DNA from: Podocnemis expansa
Lineage: Eukaryota > Chordata > Testudines > Podocnemididae
Length of the DNA stretch: 64,000 nucleotides
Direction of reading: 5' to 3'
Assembly (NCBI GenBank): GCA_007922195.1
Contig: ML681991.1
Span: forward strand, 47,339,734 to 47,403,733
Shown piece after piece: positions 1 through 11,430 of this stretch (position 1 is the first letter of the stretch; each line of letters opens with the position of its first letter). Made by a program: the position numbers and the translations under genes. The notes under the pieces were generated by a model. The model was not told the origin of the DNA and made no database searches. It saw only the letters and a list, made by a program, of their open reading frames with translations.

Positions 1-269
1 ATGTGTATCCAGAAAGTATCAATATCCATTGTTGTATAAGACTAGCAACGAAAGGTGGAATGCCTGTGTGTGGCCCCCAAAACTGATGTCAGGGGTCAAT
101 GGTCAGTAAGAAGGGTGAACTCCTTTCCCCACAGGTACTAGTGAACTTTCTGAACGCCAAAAACAATGCCCAGTCCTACGCATTCGATTTTGGCATAGTT
201 AGTTTCTGCGTTGGTCAGGGTGTATGAAGCAAAAGCGGTAGTCCTCTCTTCACCTGAAGGCATAATATG
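1..269 (-). pseudogene. Ty3/gypsy retrotransposon RNase H fragment
   Basis: The minus strand translates to a stretch like TTAFASYTLTNAETNYAKIE followed by EFTLLTDH, the RNase H part of Ty3/gypsy pol, with stop codons. It continues the domain broken at 812 by a hAT insertion. Integrase would lie beyond the left window edge. Confidence 0.75.
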
Positions 270-811
270 CAGGGGTTAAAGTTAGCCAGAATGTGGGGGA
301 ACACCATTCTGGGGTCCACTATTTTTAAGAGTTCAGTGTTCTGGGCCCCCTAAAAGACCCCCAAATAATAGAAAATAGAGCCAGAATGCTGTGTTCCAGG
401 ACCCACCATTTAAAAATAGTAGGCCCTGCAACACAGCTTTCTGGCTCCATTTTCTATTTTTAGGGGCAAGAACCCTGAGGCCCTAAAAGTAGCAGGCCAC
501 AGAGCAGCATTCTGCTGCATTCCAGCAGGGCAGAGGGTTCTAATAACTCCTTCCCCCAGCCTGGTCTCACTGAGCAATCTCAGAAGCTCTGAGCATGTTT
601 AGTGAGACCAGGCTCTAGGCCAAAGCCTCAGCCTGGTCCAGGGCCCCTCCCCATGGTGGCAAGGTAAGGGGGGATAGGTATGGGGGGGGCAGAAGTTGGG
701 GTGGGGGTAGGTGTGGGGGGCAGGCATTTGGGGCTCAGGAGCTGGGGTGCGTAAGGGGACCTGCCAATTTAGGAGGGTGCCGGGGCCCGCCAAATTATAC
801 CTTAACCCCTG
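270..811. mobile_element. Non-autonomous hAT element inserted in gypsy RNase H
   Basis: Termini are caggggttaaagt (270) and, reversed, caggggttaaggt (811). Flanking octamers ataatatg (262-269) and ataaagtg (812-819) match at 6 of 8, fitting a hAT target duplication. The interior has an inverted pair (about 367-396 and 430-461) around 'agaaaatagagccagaa'. No transposase is present. The gypsy reading frame resumes on both sides. Confidence 0.75.
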
Positions 812-1330
812 ATAAAGTGCAACAATACAGCCCCAACTCCACAAGGGGAGGCATCACAGGCCAACTGTAGGGGCAAAGATGGATCAAAATGTGTCAATAT
901 CTTAGAGTTTACCAGTGCAAGTTTAGCTTTGTTATATGCAACATCACATGCTTCTGTCTAGTTCCAGCCCTTGTTTGGCTCGAGAAGCTCATGTAGGGGT
1001 TTCAGGAGCATCACTAACTGTGGAATAAACTTGCCATAATAATTCAATAACCCTAAAAAGAGCAAAGTTGGATTACGTTCTGAGGGAGTGGAGCATCTGT
1101 CATAGACTTAAGCTTCGCCAGAGACTTATGGAGATCATTGGAATCAATTATATGTCCTAAATATTCAACCGAGGCTGGAGAAATTTACATTTGTCTCTGT
1201 TAACACAAAGACCATACTATTCCAGTCTCTGAAGAGTAGCTTTCAAGTTCGTAAGGTGCTCCTCCTTAGTTTTGCCAGTGACCAGGATGTCATCCAGATA
1301 GCACTGTACCCCTGCTTGTGAAAGGTGAAT
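812..1330 (-). pseudogene. Gypsy reverse transcriptase C-terminal part and start of RNase H
   Basis: Read on the minus strand, GVQCYLDDILVTGKTKEEHL carries the YLDD active site of reverse transcriptase (near 1295). It is followed by RLEYGLCVNRDKCKF and a connection region with stops. The part nearest 812 resembles the start of gypsy RNase H. Broken by stops and by the element at 270-811. Confidence 0.8.
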
Positions 1331-3123
1331 TTTCCCACTTGGATCTTGCTGTGGCTAAACAATAGCCTGCGTGATGGAATGTAACCTGCTAGGCCCCCTG
1401 ATGAGAGAACAATTATGTGGTGTCTATCAGGGTCAGACAACAGCAGACAATAACAGTTTCCTAAGAAAACCATTGCAAGTAACCACAGACCAGTTCAGAC
1501 TGGACCCTAGGAAAGTAATAAGATAAACTACAGTGAACATCTGCAGAGATCAAGGTCAGTAGGCTTCCAAGCAAGCAGGTGATATGCTAACTCTGGGAGT
1601 TTTAGTCTTTTAAGAGGGGGCTTTGTTTCGAGACATGTTGGAGAAATGATAGGTCAGCAGTCTGTAGTGTCGCCAAAGGATCTGGCCACCCCAAGGTACT
1701 CCCTCCCATCCATTAGGGAGATGTTAAACCCCTTGACTGATCACCAAGGAAGCTTGCAGTTCTTTTCTTTTTTTCTTTTGCGGACCTTTTTCTTTTCTTT
1801 CTCCTTTTTGACTTTTTTACTAACTTTTTTTTCACCTGGCCACCCCAGATTGCAGGGACACAGGCCTTGGCATATCCAAAGGAGATGGCAAGGGGATGTT
1901 CTACCAGTTGCAACCAGTCGCAGTAGGCTCTGATTTTTATGGCCGCAGGCAGCCACAGTGAGCTGTAAGTTCGGTCAAGCCGATTTCAACACCGGTCTGG
2001 TCAAGTGCAGGTTTTTTAAGAAGCATGCAGTCGGTTGACATCAGACCAGTGGGCTATTGATTTTGAGACCACAGGCAAGCTCTATAAGCTGAAAGTTTGG
2101 TCTCAGCCAATTGCTCAACACTGGGCTGCTCTCTCACACTTTATACTCTATCTCAAAAAAAACAGGTCTGCTGTCTGTCCTCTGGAAATAACATCCAACT
2201 GTGGTAAATATAAGCTGGCTAAATTTGGGATTTAAATTGGGGAACACTTTTTGGGGTTGTGTGTATATGTATATCACTGCTCTAAACTTACTAACCCCAC
2301 AGATCAAAATCAAGCCAGTGTCTGTTACCCCTAACTCTTCTCCCACAGTCCAATCTGGGCAACAGCAAAGTAAAAAAGTGTAATAAAAGAATAAATTCAC
2401 TTGTATCCCCCACCAGGTGCCCCAACTGACCCTTGTAACTCCTAGCCACAAACAACCCATGGCTAGCCCCACCAGGCCGTGACCCACGGTGTCTGGAGAG
2501 CAAGGGGGAGAAAGCAAGGTGTTTGTGCTGTCCTGGGCTGTGTGTGATGTTTCAGTGTGTGTGTTAAATAGAAAACTTCTTTCGCCCACGTATTGTGCTC
2601 TCTCTCTCTGTCTCCCATGAACCCCGCTCTGCTAAACTGCACCAACCAGGATCGGCACTAGGGTTTTACTTCAGGGTTAGGCACAGAGATTATAATAGGC
2701 ATTGTAGTGGTACTAGTGCTCCATTTTCTGTTTATTGAGCTATTAATTTGTATTTAGAAAATTTTTGAACACCTTAAAAAAATAGAGTTCTGAAAACACA
2801 GTTTGTATAGGGGGATTAAAATAAGTGGTATTTAATAAGAATTGCAAGCTTTTTAATTTTAGTAATAGGAATACTAGTAATTGCTGCTATCATGGAATTT
2901 AATAATTTTTATACAATATTGTTAAACTTTATTTAAAAAAAACAATATTAACCTCTCATTTAACCCATTTTTTTCTACAAACCTATTTACCTCAATAAAA
3001 GTTACATAAATAGTGGTTAAACAAAAAATAGTGGTCTGGTCACTTACCACTCTCGCATTGCGGGGTCCAGTCCCCAGCACCCCACTCTCCCACAACACTG
3101 ATAAGCCATTCAAAATCTAATCC
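1331..3123. other. Unidentified insertion splitting gypsy reverse transcriptase
   Basis: The gypsy reverse transcriptase stops after a FQRAMD-like motif at about 3124 and resumes with VQCYLDD at about 1310. The 1.8 kb between is therefore inserted. It holds a pyrimidine-rich tract (1760-1835) and short ORFs on both strands, none with family features. An LTR or other retroelement is possible, but I found no clear termini. Confidence 0.4.
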
Positions 3124-3958
3124 ATAGCCCTTTGGAAAAAAACTGGGGCTGAAGTAATTCCAAAAAGTAAACAACAATATCTGTGCAGTCTCTGATGTGT
3201 TACAATAGTCAACGACTCCTAAGATTTTTCTTCAACATGCAGCTGTAACTACACTTGACTTAAATCTATCTTGCTCAGTTTTCATCCCCCAGCCAAACCT
3301 GCAAAGATGTCCTCAATGCAGGGAAGAAGATACCACTCTGCACATAACACTGGGTTGACAGTGACCTTGAAATCTCCACAAATCCAAGTGGTGCCACCCT
3401 TCATCATTCTTGGGACAATGGGTGTTGCCAACTGTCTGTGTGTAACTGGCACTAAGACTCCCTCCTTGACTAGCCTCTCCAAGTTTTCTTCCTCCTTGGG
3501 TTGGATGGCAAATGGCACCATTCTGGCCTTCAAACATTTTGGATGGCAATCAGGCTTAATATTTAACTTCATGGGGATTCTTTTCATGCTGCCTAAGTCC
3601 TCGCCAAAAACAGCAGCATGTTTCGTTAGCACTGCTGCCAGACTTATTTCTTTTTCAGTCAGTTGAAGGCCTTCTGCCCAACTGAACTGGATTTTCCTGA
3701 TCCAATTCTTCCCATAAAGGCTGAGTAATTATCCTTCACCAAAAACAGAGGTAGCTTTGTGGTCTGTCCATTGAGCTCTCCTTTCACATTAATAGTACCC
3801 ATCAGTCCCCCAATGTATGTCTTCAAAACAACTATTCTCGGCTTAAGTGGCAGATGCCTAAAGTCCCTCTCATGTAGAATGTTAAAAACTAATGAAATGG
3901 CTGCTCCAGCATCCAATTCCTTGTGTACAGGTTTTCCTTCCTGTAAAGCTGTCTGGGT
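3124..3958 (-). pseudogene. Gypsy protease and reverse transcriptase N-terminal part
   Basis: At 3660-3958 (minus) a retropepsin-like segment reads GKPVHKELDAGAAISLV; the catalytic D-T/S-G has become DAG. After a frame shift, 3282-3632 encodes the reverse transcriptase start: KARMVPFAIQPKEEENLERL, then ATPIVP, ICGDFKVTVNP and IEDIFAGLAGG. A stop follows and LSKIDLSQV to FQRAMD ends at 3124. The order gag-protease-RT-RNase H is that of Ty3/gypsy. Frames and stops show it is dead. Confidence 0.88.
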
Positions 3959-4970
3959 CTAGGGGACTCTTTAGAATTATTTTTCATATTAATATTTCAT
4001 GTTTGCAATAATCCATATATGATGTACCATGTTTGGTATCAATAGAAAGGCTGTAATCGGCTAAGAATGATTATATGGTTTATACGTACGTATCATGACT
4101 GCATTAGAAATTAGAACCCTGTTTTTATGTGTGTTCCAAGCTGTTTGATTCTGAGGCAATCTCAGGCTGAGTATCTACAAAACTGTTGTCTTCTTACTTG
4201 CCCATTAAGAGCTCCCAGCCACAGTGGGCCTTCGGGGAAACCTGTTCATCCAGTCACCCAAGCTGACCATGTGACTCGACTCCATTTTGATTTAGCAAGG
4301 ACCCTGAGAGCATGGAAAGGGCCAAAAAGGTGATTAAAAAGCTGGAGCCCCATCTCCATCTTATCTTTAGTCTTCAGTCTTCAGTCCATCTACAACCAAC
4401 ACCCTCCTCTGGAACTATTCTTCTGGGACTGAACAAAGGACTGAGACCCACCCAGCTGCTGGGTGCATTCCAGGGGAATTGGAATAACCTGCAAACTATA
4501 CATTCTTCAAGGACTTGCTTTCTATGGACTCTAAATCATTTGTATGTATGCAATTCACTTTGTCCCTTTAACATGTCTCATATTTTGTTTGTTTTCTTTT
4601 TATGTTAAACCTTTACTTGTAGCTACTAAAGTATTGACTGACAGTGTGGTATTTTGGGTAGGATCCAAGACTATATTGTTCTGAGTGATGTGGCTGGCCC
4701 TTTGGGGTCAGGAGAACCTATTTCTTTAAGAGACACCATGGCTAGAGGAGACCATTGGAGTTGATGTGCATAAAGGCGGCTGTTTCTACTGTGCTATGTT
4801 CGGTGATGACCAGAGTGTGGAATCAGAAGCATGTTTTGTTGCTGACTGGGTGACTGGTTTAAGTACCACCTGTCAGTGGTTTGGGGGTTTGGCCCCTAGC
4901 TTTTGCAACTTGCCCTGATTTTGGAACATTCAGAACGTTATTCTAGTCGGCCCGGGTTCTGCTTCTGGCA
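3959..4970. other. Insertion between gypsy gag and protease, possibly LTR-derived
   Basis: The gypsy coding sequence is interrupted from about 3959 to 4970. The insert has short plus-strand ORFs (4127-4333, 4312-4608) without recognisable domains. Its general look suggests a long terminal repeat, but I could not match its ends. Confidence 0.3.
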
Positions 4971-5640
4971 CAGGTGTCACCCAAAATTTATGTGGCCCAG
5001 CTGCTACATACAAAACATGGAGGGATTCTTCATCTTCCAACTGGGTGTCACTGTGATCACCTGGAGTCTGCTCTAGTGCATGCAGAATTTCCCTCTTCAT
5101 CCACTGAACCAGTGTCCCATTTTTCTCCTTCCTTTGTCTGCAGGCACATTCAGTGTGCCCTCTCTTGCCACATTGTCAACACAATGGTTCCTTACACTAG
5201 CCCTCTGAGGTGAGATGACCCTACTTCCCACACTGGTAACATTCCTGTCTTCCCAGTGCCCTGTGGGGACACCTTACACACTCCAACCATGCTCTGCCGC
5301 ATGTCTTGGGTGAAGCATTCCATGGAGACTGCAATCTCAACAGCCTTCTGTAAGGTCAGTTGACCTTCAGTTAATAAGCATTTCTGTGTTGATTCACTGC
5401 ACAGGCCACACACCAGCCTGTCATGCAGCATTTCCTTTAACATGTACTTGAAGTCACAGTGTGTCACCAACTTCTCCAGTGCTGCTACAAATTGTACAAC
5501 TGATTCACCTTAACCTTGGTTCCTCTGTTAGAACCTATCCCTCTCTGCAATTACTAGTGGCATTTGGGAAAAAATCTGTTCCCAGAACTTCCAATAGGTT
5601 ACCATAAGATTTTTGTTCTGGCTTCTCTGGATAAAGCAAA
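4971..5640 (-). pseudogene. Gypsy gag fragment with CCHC zinc knuckles
   Basis: The minus strand gives a gag-like core (ESVVQFVAALEKLVTHCDF, then LHDRLVCGLCSESTQKCLL and LTLQKAVEIAVSMEC). Two decayed CCHC knuckles follow: CYQCGK-GHL, and near 5150-5190 C-x-QCGKRGHTEC with a stop inside. This is the nucleocapsid part of a Ty3/gypsy gag. It is in line with the pol pieces to the left and broken by frame changes. Confidence 0.8.
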
Positions 5641-5749
5641 TCACAGAAAACTATAAGTATTAGCTCCAACAATTGTTAGAAAAACTGGTACCTTCTTCTC
5701 AGTAGTTATATCATTTGATATTACAAAGTTTTGAAATTGGTCTATATAC

Positions 5750-6356
5750 CACATATACTCGTGGATAAGCCATCCCATGGATAAGCCAACCCCCCGGTTC
5801 TCGGCCCCAAAAACAAAAAAAAGAAGGATGATCCTCATATAAGCCAAGGTCCTTCTGTGGCCTCAGGCCTCTAACCCCCACATCCTGCGCTGCCAGCTTC
5901 CCCAGACTCCCCGATACCCTTCAAAACCCCTGGGATTTGCAGCTGTTTTCCCTGCCATCGCTGGCACCTTCCTTAACCCCCAGGCCATGTGGCTGCTTCC
6001 CTTGACATCCCTGACACCCTCCCAAACCTCCAGAAACTGTCATCACTTTTTCTGCCAACCCTGACACCCTCCCTAACCCTTGGGCCATGCTGCTGTTTCC
6101 CTCACCATCCCTGATACCACTTCCCCTGCAATCCCCTACCCCATCCCTAACCCTCAGGTCCCCTTACCTAGCCATTCCAGCTGCTAGGAAGAGGCTAGTG
6201 TCTCCCCACCCTCAAAGAACATGCAGAGAGTATGCTCAGAGAAGGAGATTTAGAACTCCTGGGCTGTGGCTGCTTTCTCCTCCGTGACCCATGTATAAGC
6301 GCAGTGCCTTTTTTTCAGGCAGAAAAATCTCAATTTATACACAAGTAAATTATGTT
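5750..6356. repeat. MITE-like element with 'tatactcgtg-ataagcc' ends
   Basis: It begins acatatactcgtggataagcc and ends caatttatacacaagtaaat, giving imperfect inverted ends (tatactcgtgtataag / reversed ttacttgtgtataaa). The interior is GC-rich with repeated 'ccctgacaccctccc' motifs. No coding potential. Confidence 0.5.
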
Positions 6357-6654
6357 TCCGACGAATTCAATGAATCATCAAATACTTGGAGGTGGGTAGT
6401 AAGTAAATCCATGCTGCCCTCTTGTGGTGATTGCTTATTTCTTTACTTGTACTTACAGCAGGCATATCAGCTTTCAGAATAGACAGCCAGTCCTTAGGCA
6501 AACATACCAGCTTTCAGCATTACAACCCAACCCCCAGGCAAGCAGTAAATAACAGTTTTGTTTCTTACATTACATTCTGGTTTTCCATAGTTACCAGGAT
6601 TGTTTAGAATAGCCAACTCCATCTCATATCTCATCCTCCGTCACCATTTGTAAT
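6357..6654. other. Non-coding stretch, perhaps gypsy leader or LTR
   Basis: It contains two imperfect direct copies of a roughly 45-base unit (cagctttcag...caggcaa, 6465-6545). Because it lies upstream of the minus-strand gag and ends 'ccgtcaccatttgtaat', it could be the LTR/primer-binding region of the gypsy relic. This is a guess from position. Confidence 0.25.
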
Positions 6655-6662
6655 GTATAAGT

Positions 6663-7489
6663 CAGGGGTTGGCAACGCCTGGCATGTGTGCCAAACTAGG
6701 CACACAGGCCAATCCTGAGCAGCCTGCAGTGCTGCTCAGGCTCCCCTGCTGGCCCTGCCCTCAAGCATGGCCTGGAGGTTGGAGCCATGTGCAGCAGCTC
6801 CAGGTTCTCGCAGGCTGCACTTACCTACTCTCCCCTGTCCAGAGTGGAGGCTCCTGTCCCCCACTCCACAACAAGTTTAAGGGGTCTGAGGGGGAGCCTC
6901 AGGTTCGCAGTGGGGCAGGGCAGAGCTGACTTGCAGCATGGTGCAGCCTGACTAAGGGACGTAGAAGCCAGTGCAGCTCAGTAGCTGGCATGCTGGGCGG
7001 CTCAGGGGCTGGCGTGGCAGCCGGAACAGCTCTGCTTGGCTGGGCAGGGCTGAACCTCGGGCAGTGGCACCTGCTGAACCCCAGGCCAGCCCCCATGTCT
7101 CTCTGCACTGCGCTGGCCTATGAGCCATGCCAGCAGCCCAGCCAAACTGAACCATATTGGCCTCAAAACCAGCTCCCAAGCTGTGCTGATCACTGAGCCC
7201 CCAAGCCAGACCATGGCACATTGTGAGTCAACTCCACCCCTGCCCAACTCCCAACCCAGAGCTCCCACCACTTAAACTTGTTGTGGAGTCGGGCACTGGA
7301 GCATCCACTCCAGACAAGGAGGAGTGGGGAAGTGCAGCCTGCAGGGCTGGGAACCTGAGGCCACTTGCCCCAAGGGACCATATTCCCCCCCTCCCTACCT
7401 GGAGTCCTTGGCTCCACTCCCATTTGGCTCCGCCTACAGCACCGGCTGAGGGTGTAGTGGGCGGGGCCAGAAAAGGCTGCCAACCCCTG
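6663..7489. mobile_element. Non-autonomous hAT element, 'caggggttggcaac' family, copy 1
   Basis: Inverted ends caggggttggcaac (6663) and reversed caggggttggcagc (7489). Flanks gtataagt (6655-6662) and gtatgggt (7490-7497) match 6 of 8, as expected of a hAT target duplication. The interior is GC-rich (cagcctgc, ggctggc repeats) and gives long chance ORFs on both strands with no domain. Confidence 0.8.
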
Positions 7490-7640
7490 GTATGGGTGAA
7501 ATATAGTCCAACAATGAGAGGCAGCATATTCAGAGCTGTGTAGGGAATCTTAATTGAAGGACAACTGAGAGCAGAGGGAACCAGATGGACATGTTTCGCA
7601 AGCACTAAAACAACTCTTCCACTTATCACTGTGACAACCC

Positions 7641-8042
7641 CAGGGCTCTAACCAGGCCGGGGCGAGCAGAGAAAATCCCCAGGCACCAAATTATGGAGGG
7701 CGCCAAGATGGATCCAGCTGCCCACAAAGGCTGGCACTCCTTCCTGTCTTCTGGTGGCTGCTGGGGCAGTCAGGAACAGGATCCATTCCCAGCTACCATG
7801 GTGTGCCACAGCGAGCAAACAGGCAGAGGCAGGGCCGCCATTTTGGCTGGGTACTGGGAGTTGCCAGAAGTTCTAAATCCGCAGCAGCCCCGAAGCAGGC
7901 AAGAGCAACCTGCTGTGCACCTGGCCAGGGGCTGACGGGGCTATGCAGTGAGGGGGGCCCAGGGCAGATTGGGGCCCAGGTTGGGGGAGGGCACTTTTCT
8001 GGGTGCTTGCCCTGGGTGCCAAACTCTGTAGTTATGGCCCTG
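7641..8042. mobile_element. Non-autonomous hAT element, 'cagggcyntaac' family
   Basis: Ends are cagggctctaacca (7641) and reversed cagggccataacta (8042). Flanks gacaaccc (7633-7640) and aacaaccc (8043-8050) match 7 of 8. No coding content. Confidence 0.75.
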
Positions 8043-8585
8043 AACAACCCCAATGACCGTAGGTAGCCTGAAACTCCACAGTCTCCAGTTTCTTTTCGCT
8101 CTCTTTTTTTTTTTTTTTTTTGGTCATCTCTCTCATTCAGAAATAATATTATGGGATGTTTCTTTGAAAACAAAACCATGATGTTTTGCACAAAAATATA
8201 ATTTTCATTTTGCACTAGGTTTAACAATGCATAATTAACAAAATTAAATGCATTTGAGTTGATGTGTGTGCAACATTCTTTACAATTTTATTTCACAATA
8301 GTTGCTTGCTATAGAGCTCAGGAAGTCTCTACCTGGAACAGTCCCTTTAACCATTCCATTCCATATCTTGCTCCTGACAGTAACCAGTACACAGGTTGTG
8401 GAAGTTTCACGGGAAAGTTTAAAATGCTCTGTAGAGCACAATTATTGAATAACCTGCCCAACTATAAAACAGGGAATAACTGGCTAAGTGGTTGAACTGT
8501 TGGAATGGATCTGGGGGTCTGAATGCATCATCACAAATTGAATACGAGTTAATCGTGCGATGCACTTGTGAAAGAGTCTAATCCC
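8043..8585. other. No gene seen; poly-T tract
   Basis: AT-rich sequence with a 20-base T run at about 8103-8122. Nothing recognisable. Confidence 0.4.
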
Positions 8586-8830
8586 ATTCCAGGGTGTAGT
8601 AACAGCAATGTTGTATGTAAGCCAATCTCCTGCGCTGCTTGGTACTAATGAGGCCCCCTGCTGGAGTAGTGTGTCCAGTTCTTGATATGGCATTTGAAGA
8701 AATATGAGAAAAAAATGGAGAGAATCCTAAAGAGAGCAACAAAATGATCATAGGTTTATAAAACCTGACCTATGAGGGCCTGTAAAATAACCTGGATTGA
8801 TAGAGGAATGTGGTTTGATCCAGAAAAGAC
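8586..8830 (+). repeat. CR1/L2-type LINE fragment (end of reverse transcriptase ORF)
   Basis: The plus strand translates to LVLMRPPAGVVCPVLDMAFEE followed by a KMIIGL-NLTYEG-like run. This is the C-terminal ORF2 motif of CR1/L2 LINEs (LVRP...VLxPAFxED...KMIRGLENLTYEE). It is cut off by the Harbinger element that starts near 8852. Confidence 0.65.
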
Positions 8831-9029
8831 GACCAACAATATCAGTCTATACTGCTGTCTACACTTGAGATCGCTAGTTCGACTTAACTTAGTTCAAATG
8901 AATTAGTTCAAACTTATATCAGTTAATTCAAATTAAGTTAGCTCGAACAGCATGTCCGCACTAGAAACCTAAGTAGCATGTCCTTGCACAGGACTTGCTC
9001 ATTTAGTTTAGGAGGGGGTACCATGGGAA

Positions 9030-10353
9030 GTGTGGCAACATGGCCCCCCAAAAAGGGTCACTCCCCCAGCCAATCCCATAAATACAGGACACAACCTCAG
9101 CCCTCTGCCCATATTGGCTGGCAAGAGCCAGAGCGAGGAGGTCAGGGACCGAACTGAGTTCTCACAGCTTGCCCACGAGGTGCCCAGGACCCGTGCTACC
9201 CTACAAAGTGCTCTCATAATCTACAGCACACTCCTTGTGGACCCAGACAGCATGGAGGCAGACACCAGCACCACCACCATGCAACTCTCCATGCCCCATC
9301 AATTCTGGGCACACAAAACCAGCAGTGACTGGTGGGAAAGTATAGTCGTCACCACCTGAGACAACAACCAGTGGCTGCAAAACTTCCTCAGGAGCAAGCA
9401 GACCTTCCTAGAGCTTGTCCATGAGCTCACGCGAGTCCTGCAGCACACAGACACCCAGCTCAAACCTGCCCTCCCTGTGGACAAGAGAGTGACTGTCGCA
9501 ATCTGGAAGATAGCCACCCCAGAGTCTTACTGATCTGTCACCCATGTTTTCGGCATCAGGAAGGCCACCATGGGGACCACCCTCCTGCAAGTCAGCAGGG
9601 CCATCAACCAGGTCTTGCGTGCCAGCCTCGCCACCCCAGGCAACCTTCAGGACACCACTGATGGCCTCGAGGCACTTTGATTCCCCAACTGCACAGGCAT
9701 CATGGATGCTGTGCCCATCCCTCTCTGAGCCCTGAAACACCGGGCCACGGAGTACATAAACCACAAGGGCTAATACTCCATGGTTCTGCAGGCCCTCGGC
9801 TACCACCAAGGCACCTTCACCAGCATCTATGTCAGCTGGCCAGGGAGGGCACACAATGCCCACTTCCTGATGAACTCCTCTCTGTACAAGGGCATGCAGG
9901 TAGTTACCTTCTTCCCCCACATAACATAACCCTCAGGGACGTATAGGTGCCTATCCTCATCGTGGAGATGCCGCCTACACCTTGCTCCCATGGCTCATGA
10001 AGCTGTACATGAGCCACCTGGACACCAGAAGGGAGCTGTTCAATAGGAGGCTCAACAGGTGCCAATGGGTTGTGGAGCACACCTTTGGACAGCTCAAAGA
10101 CTGCTGGAGATCCCTCCTGACACCCCTCCACATCACCGAGCAAACCATCCCTGTCGTCAGCACCTGCATCACCTTCCACAACCTGTGTAAACTGCAGAGG
10201 GAGAGGGTCCTTCATATCTGGCTGGCTGAAGCTGAACACGTCACCAGTCACTTTGAACAGCCCAAGGTCTTGCCCCATGAGGAGCAAGCCCAGCGGAGAG
10301 CGATCAGCATCCAGGAGGCGCTGAAGGACCTGTTACTCAGCAAGGAGCACTGA
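9030..10353 (+). pseudogene. Harbinger (HARBI1-like, DDE_4) transposase, frameshifted
   Basis: Pieces in several frames align end to end with a Harbinger transposase: NQWLQNFLRSKQTFLELVHEL, PVDKRVTVAIWKIATPESY, FPNCTGIMDAVPI (first catalytic Asp), EYINHKG-YSMVLQALGYHQG, YVSWPGRAHNAHF, RGDAAYTLLPWLMK (second Asp) and VVEHTFGQLKDCWRSLLTP (Glu), then ITFHNLCKLQ. The three catalytic positions remain, but stops (for example near 9726 and 9770) and frame changes break the gene. It ends TGA at about 10351, with AATAAA 100 bases on. Confidence 0.85.
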
Positions 10354-11430
10354 AGGCTGGGTGTGCCACCAGGCATCCTCACCTCCCCCACCCTACCCAT
10401 GCCTGCCCCCCCACATATTCCTACCCACTCACCCCTCCCCATCCACAAAACAATAAAAGTTATGAGACACAAAATTAACAGTCTAATGGGTTTTATTTAC
10501 AAGGGAGGTTGAGGGCAGTGAGGGGGTTTGGACTTGGGGGAGAATTGAGGACTTGGAGGGGCAGGAAGTTCAGGATAGAGGGGAAGTGCCAATGCCCTTG
10601 AGGGTCATGCCCTGTCCTTCCCTCTGGCCACTGCAAGGGGCTCCAGTGGCACTGGACACTAGGGTTGCCAGGAACAAAGTGGTCCAACAGCCACTGGCCA
10701 GTGACCACCAGGTGCCAGATGGTGGTGCTGAGCTCCCTGAGGGCTCAGCTCTGCTGCTCCATGCAGGCAGTCCAGCACTCCTCCAGCTCCAGAAAGTGCA
10801 GGAGCATACCTCAGCTGACCCAGGCAGTGAGGCAGTCTTTGGCCACCTGGCCCAGATTAAAGAGGTTGGCGAGGAGGTCATCCCCAATTCAGTGGGTACG
10901 CCTCCTCCACCTGGTGGTGGATGGCAGGCTACCTGGAGTGGCACGTCAGGTGGCTGCACAAGCTGCTGGAGGGAAGCAGAGAATAGGGTTAGTCCCATCA
11001 GCTGGCTTGCCAGTGCTGTGTGCAGCCTCACAGCAGCAAACAGCTGTGTCCTGACTGTCCCCCTATTTCCCACTCTGTGTGCTGTGGGACAGGGCCTCCA
11101 AGGGACATATGCCCATGCTGTGCTGCCCAGCCCACATACAGTGCCAACAATGGCAAGTGGCACTCAGCCCTTCCCTGTCCCCTGGGGCATCTCCCAAGGC
11201 CACGTACCAGCAATGTTGGCTTCATGTTGTCTGCCCTTGAAGCTGCCATCTCTGGTTCCCCCCAACCCAGTCTGCCAACAGGCCCCTGCCCAGCTTGGTT
11301 CTAGATCCCGTCCACCACACAGTCCCCACCCCCTCTGCCCTAATGGAGGGACTCTGCACCCCCCCCCATCACCATATCCCTACCTGTCCCTGGGCCATGT
11401 CTTCTCGCAGTGCCTGTGCCATAGGCATGC

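Noticed and set aside
2134..2589. 151 aa minus-strand ORF
   Set aside because: No domain or signal peptide, and it overlaps an unassigned insertion in the gypsy relic.
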